Shown here: piece after piece, positions 62,731-64,000 of the stretch
How the letters are laid out: the number at the start of each line of letters is the position of its first letter
Numbering within the stretch: the first letter of the stretch is position 1
Assembly (NCBI RefSeq): GCF_964340395.1
Contig: NC_135561.1
Location: 11,466,461 to 11,530,460 of the forward strand
Reading direction: 5' to 3'
DNA length: 64,000 bases
Source of the DNA: Glandiceps talaboti
Taxonomy: Eukaryota > Hemichordata > Enteropneusta > Spengelidae
Translations under genes and position numbers: made by a program
Notes under the pieces: generated by a model
What the model saw: the letters and a program-made list of their open reading frames with translations, nothing else
What the model was told of the DNA's origin: nothing
Database searches by the model: none

Positions 62731-64000
<1,270 letters not shown>

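Overview
This window is AT-rich animal genomic DNA, almost certainly from an invertebrate bilaterian and probably marine. It has no bacterial-style gene packing. It contains one intron-bearing gene in about 64 kb, one degraded non-LTR retrotransposon fragment, several families of short dispersed repeats, and very many long di-, tri- and tetranucleotide microsatellites. The species cannot be fixed from sequence alone. Nearly all long open frames (poly Cys-Met-Tyr-Val, His-Thr-Tyr-Ile, Ser-Leu, Arg-Glu, Ile-Tyr) are simple-repeat artefacts.

The only gene I can defend is on the minus strand at 36794-39045. It is a complete two-exon two-pore-domain potassium channel of the TASK type (KCNK3/KCNK9-like, 371 aa). 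The splice falls in phase 1 inside the first glycine codon of the first GYG filter, as in vertebrate TASK genes. Residue numbering is collinear with human TASK-1: N53 sequon, H98, G201-F202-G203, L122/L239/N240 and the 243-248 gate segment. The C terminus ends in a 14-3-3-type phosphoserine motif. The 5' flank has a POU octamer, a 12-bp E-box palindrome and a two-codon upstream ORF.

Layout. 1-5000: non-coding DNA with a retrotransposon zinc-knuckle relic near 3000. 5000-11000: two copies of a TTAA-flanked MITE (one carrying a second MITE nested inside it), a 49-bp tandem repeat, and a perfect 141-bp repeat pair. 11000-19600: microsatellites, a SINE-like element and a degenerate tandem array of about 146 bp. 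19600-36500: mostly single-copy-looking DNA with a few simple repeats and a 3-copy repeat of about 120 bp. 36500-39300: the TASK gene. 39300-46100: microsatellites, including a pyrimidine tract of about 310 bp, and a third TTAA MITE. 46200-47200: a tRNA-like SINE head, a Harbinger-like MITE and another SINE-like element. 47200-56600: microsatellites and a recent tandem duplication of about 332 bp. 56600-58200: a dispersed repeat abutting a 1.5-kb minisatellite with higher-order structure. 58900-62900: a second Harbinger-like MITE, compound CT/ATGT and GT/GACA/GATA arrays, and triple (AT)n tracts with a 28-bp palindrome. The remainder is unassigned.

There are no interacting gene sets here. Beyond the channel, the window is mainly a record of repeat insertion, tandem duplication and microsatellite growth. 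I saw no clear sign of an undescribed multigene system.
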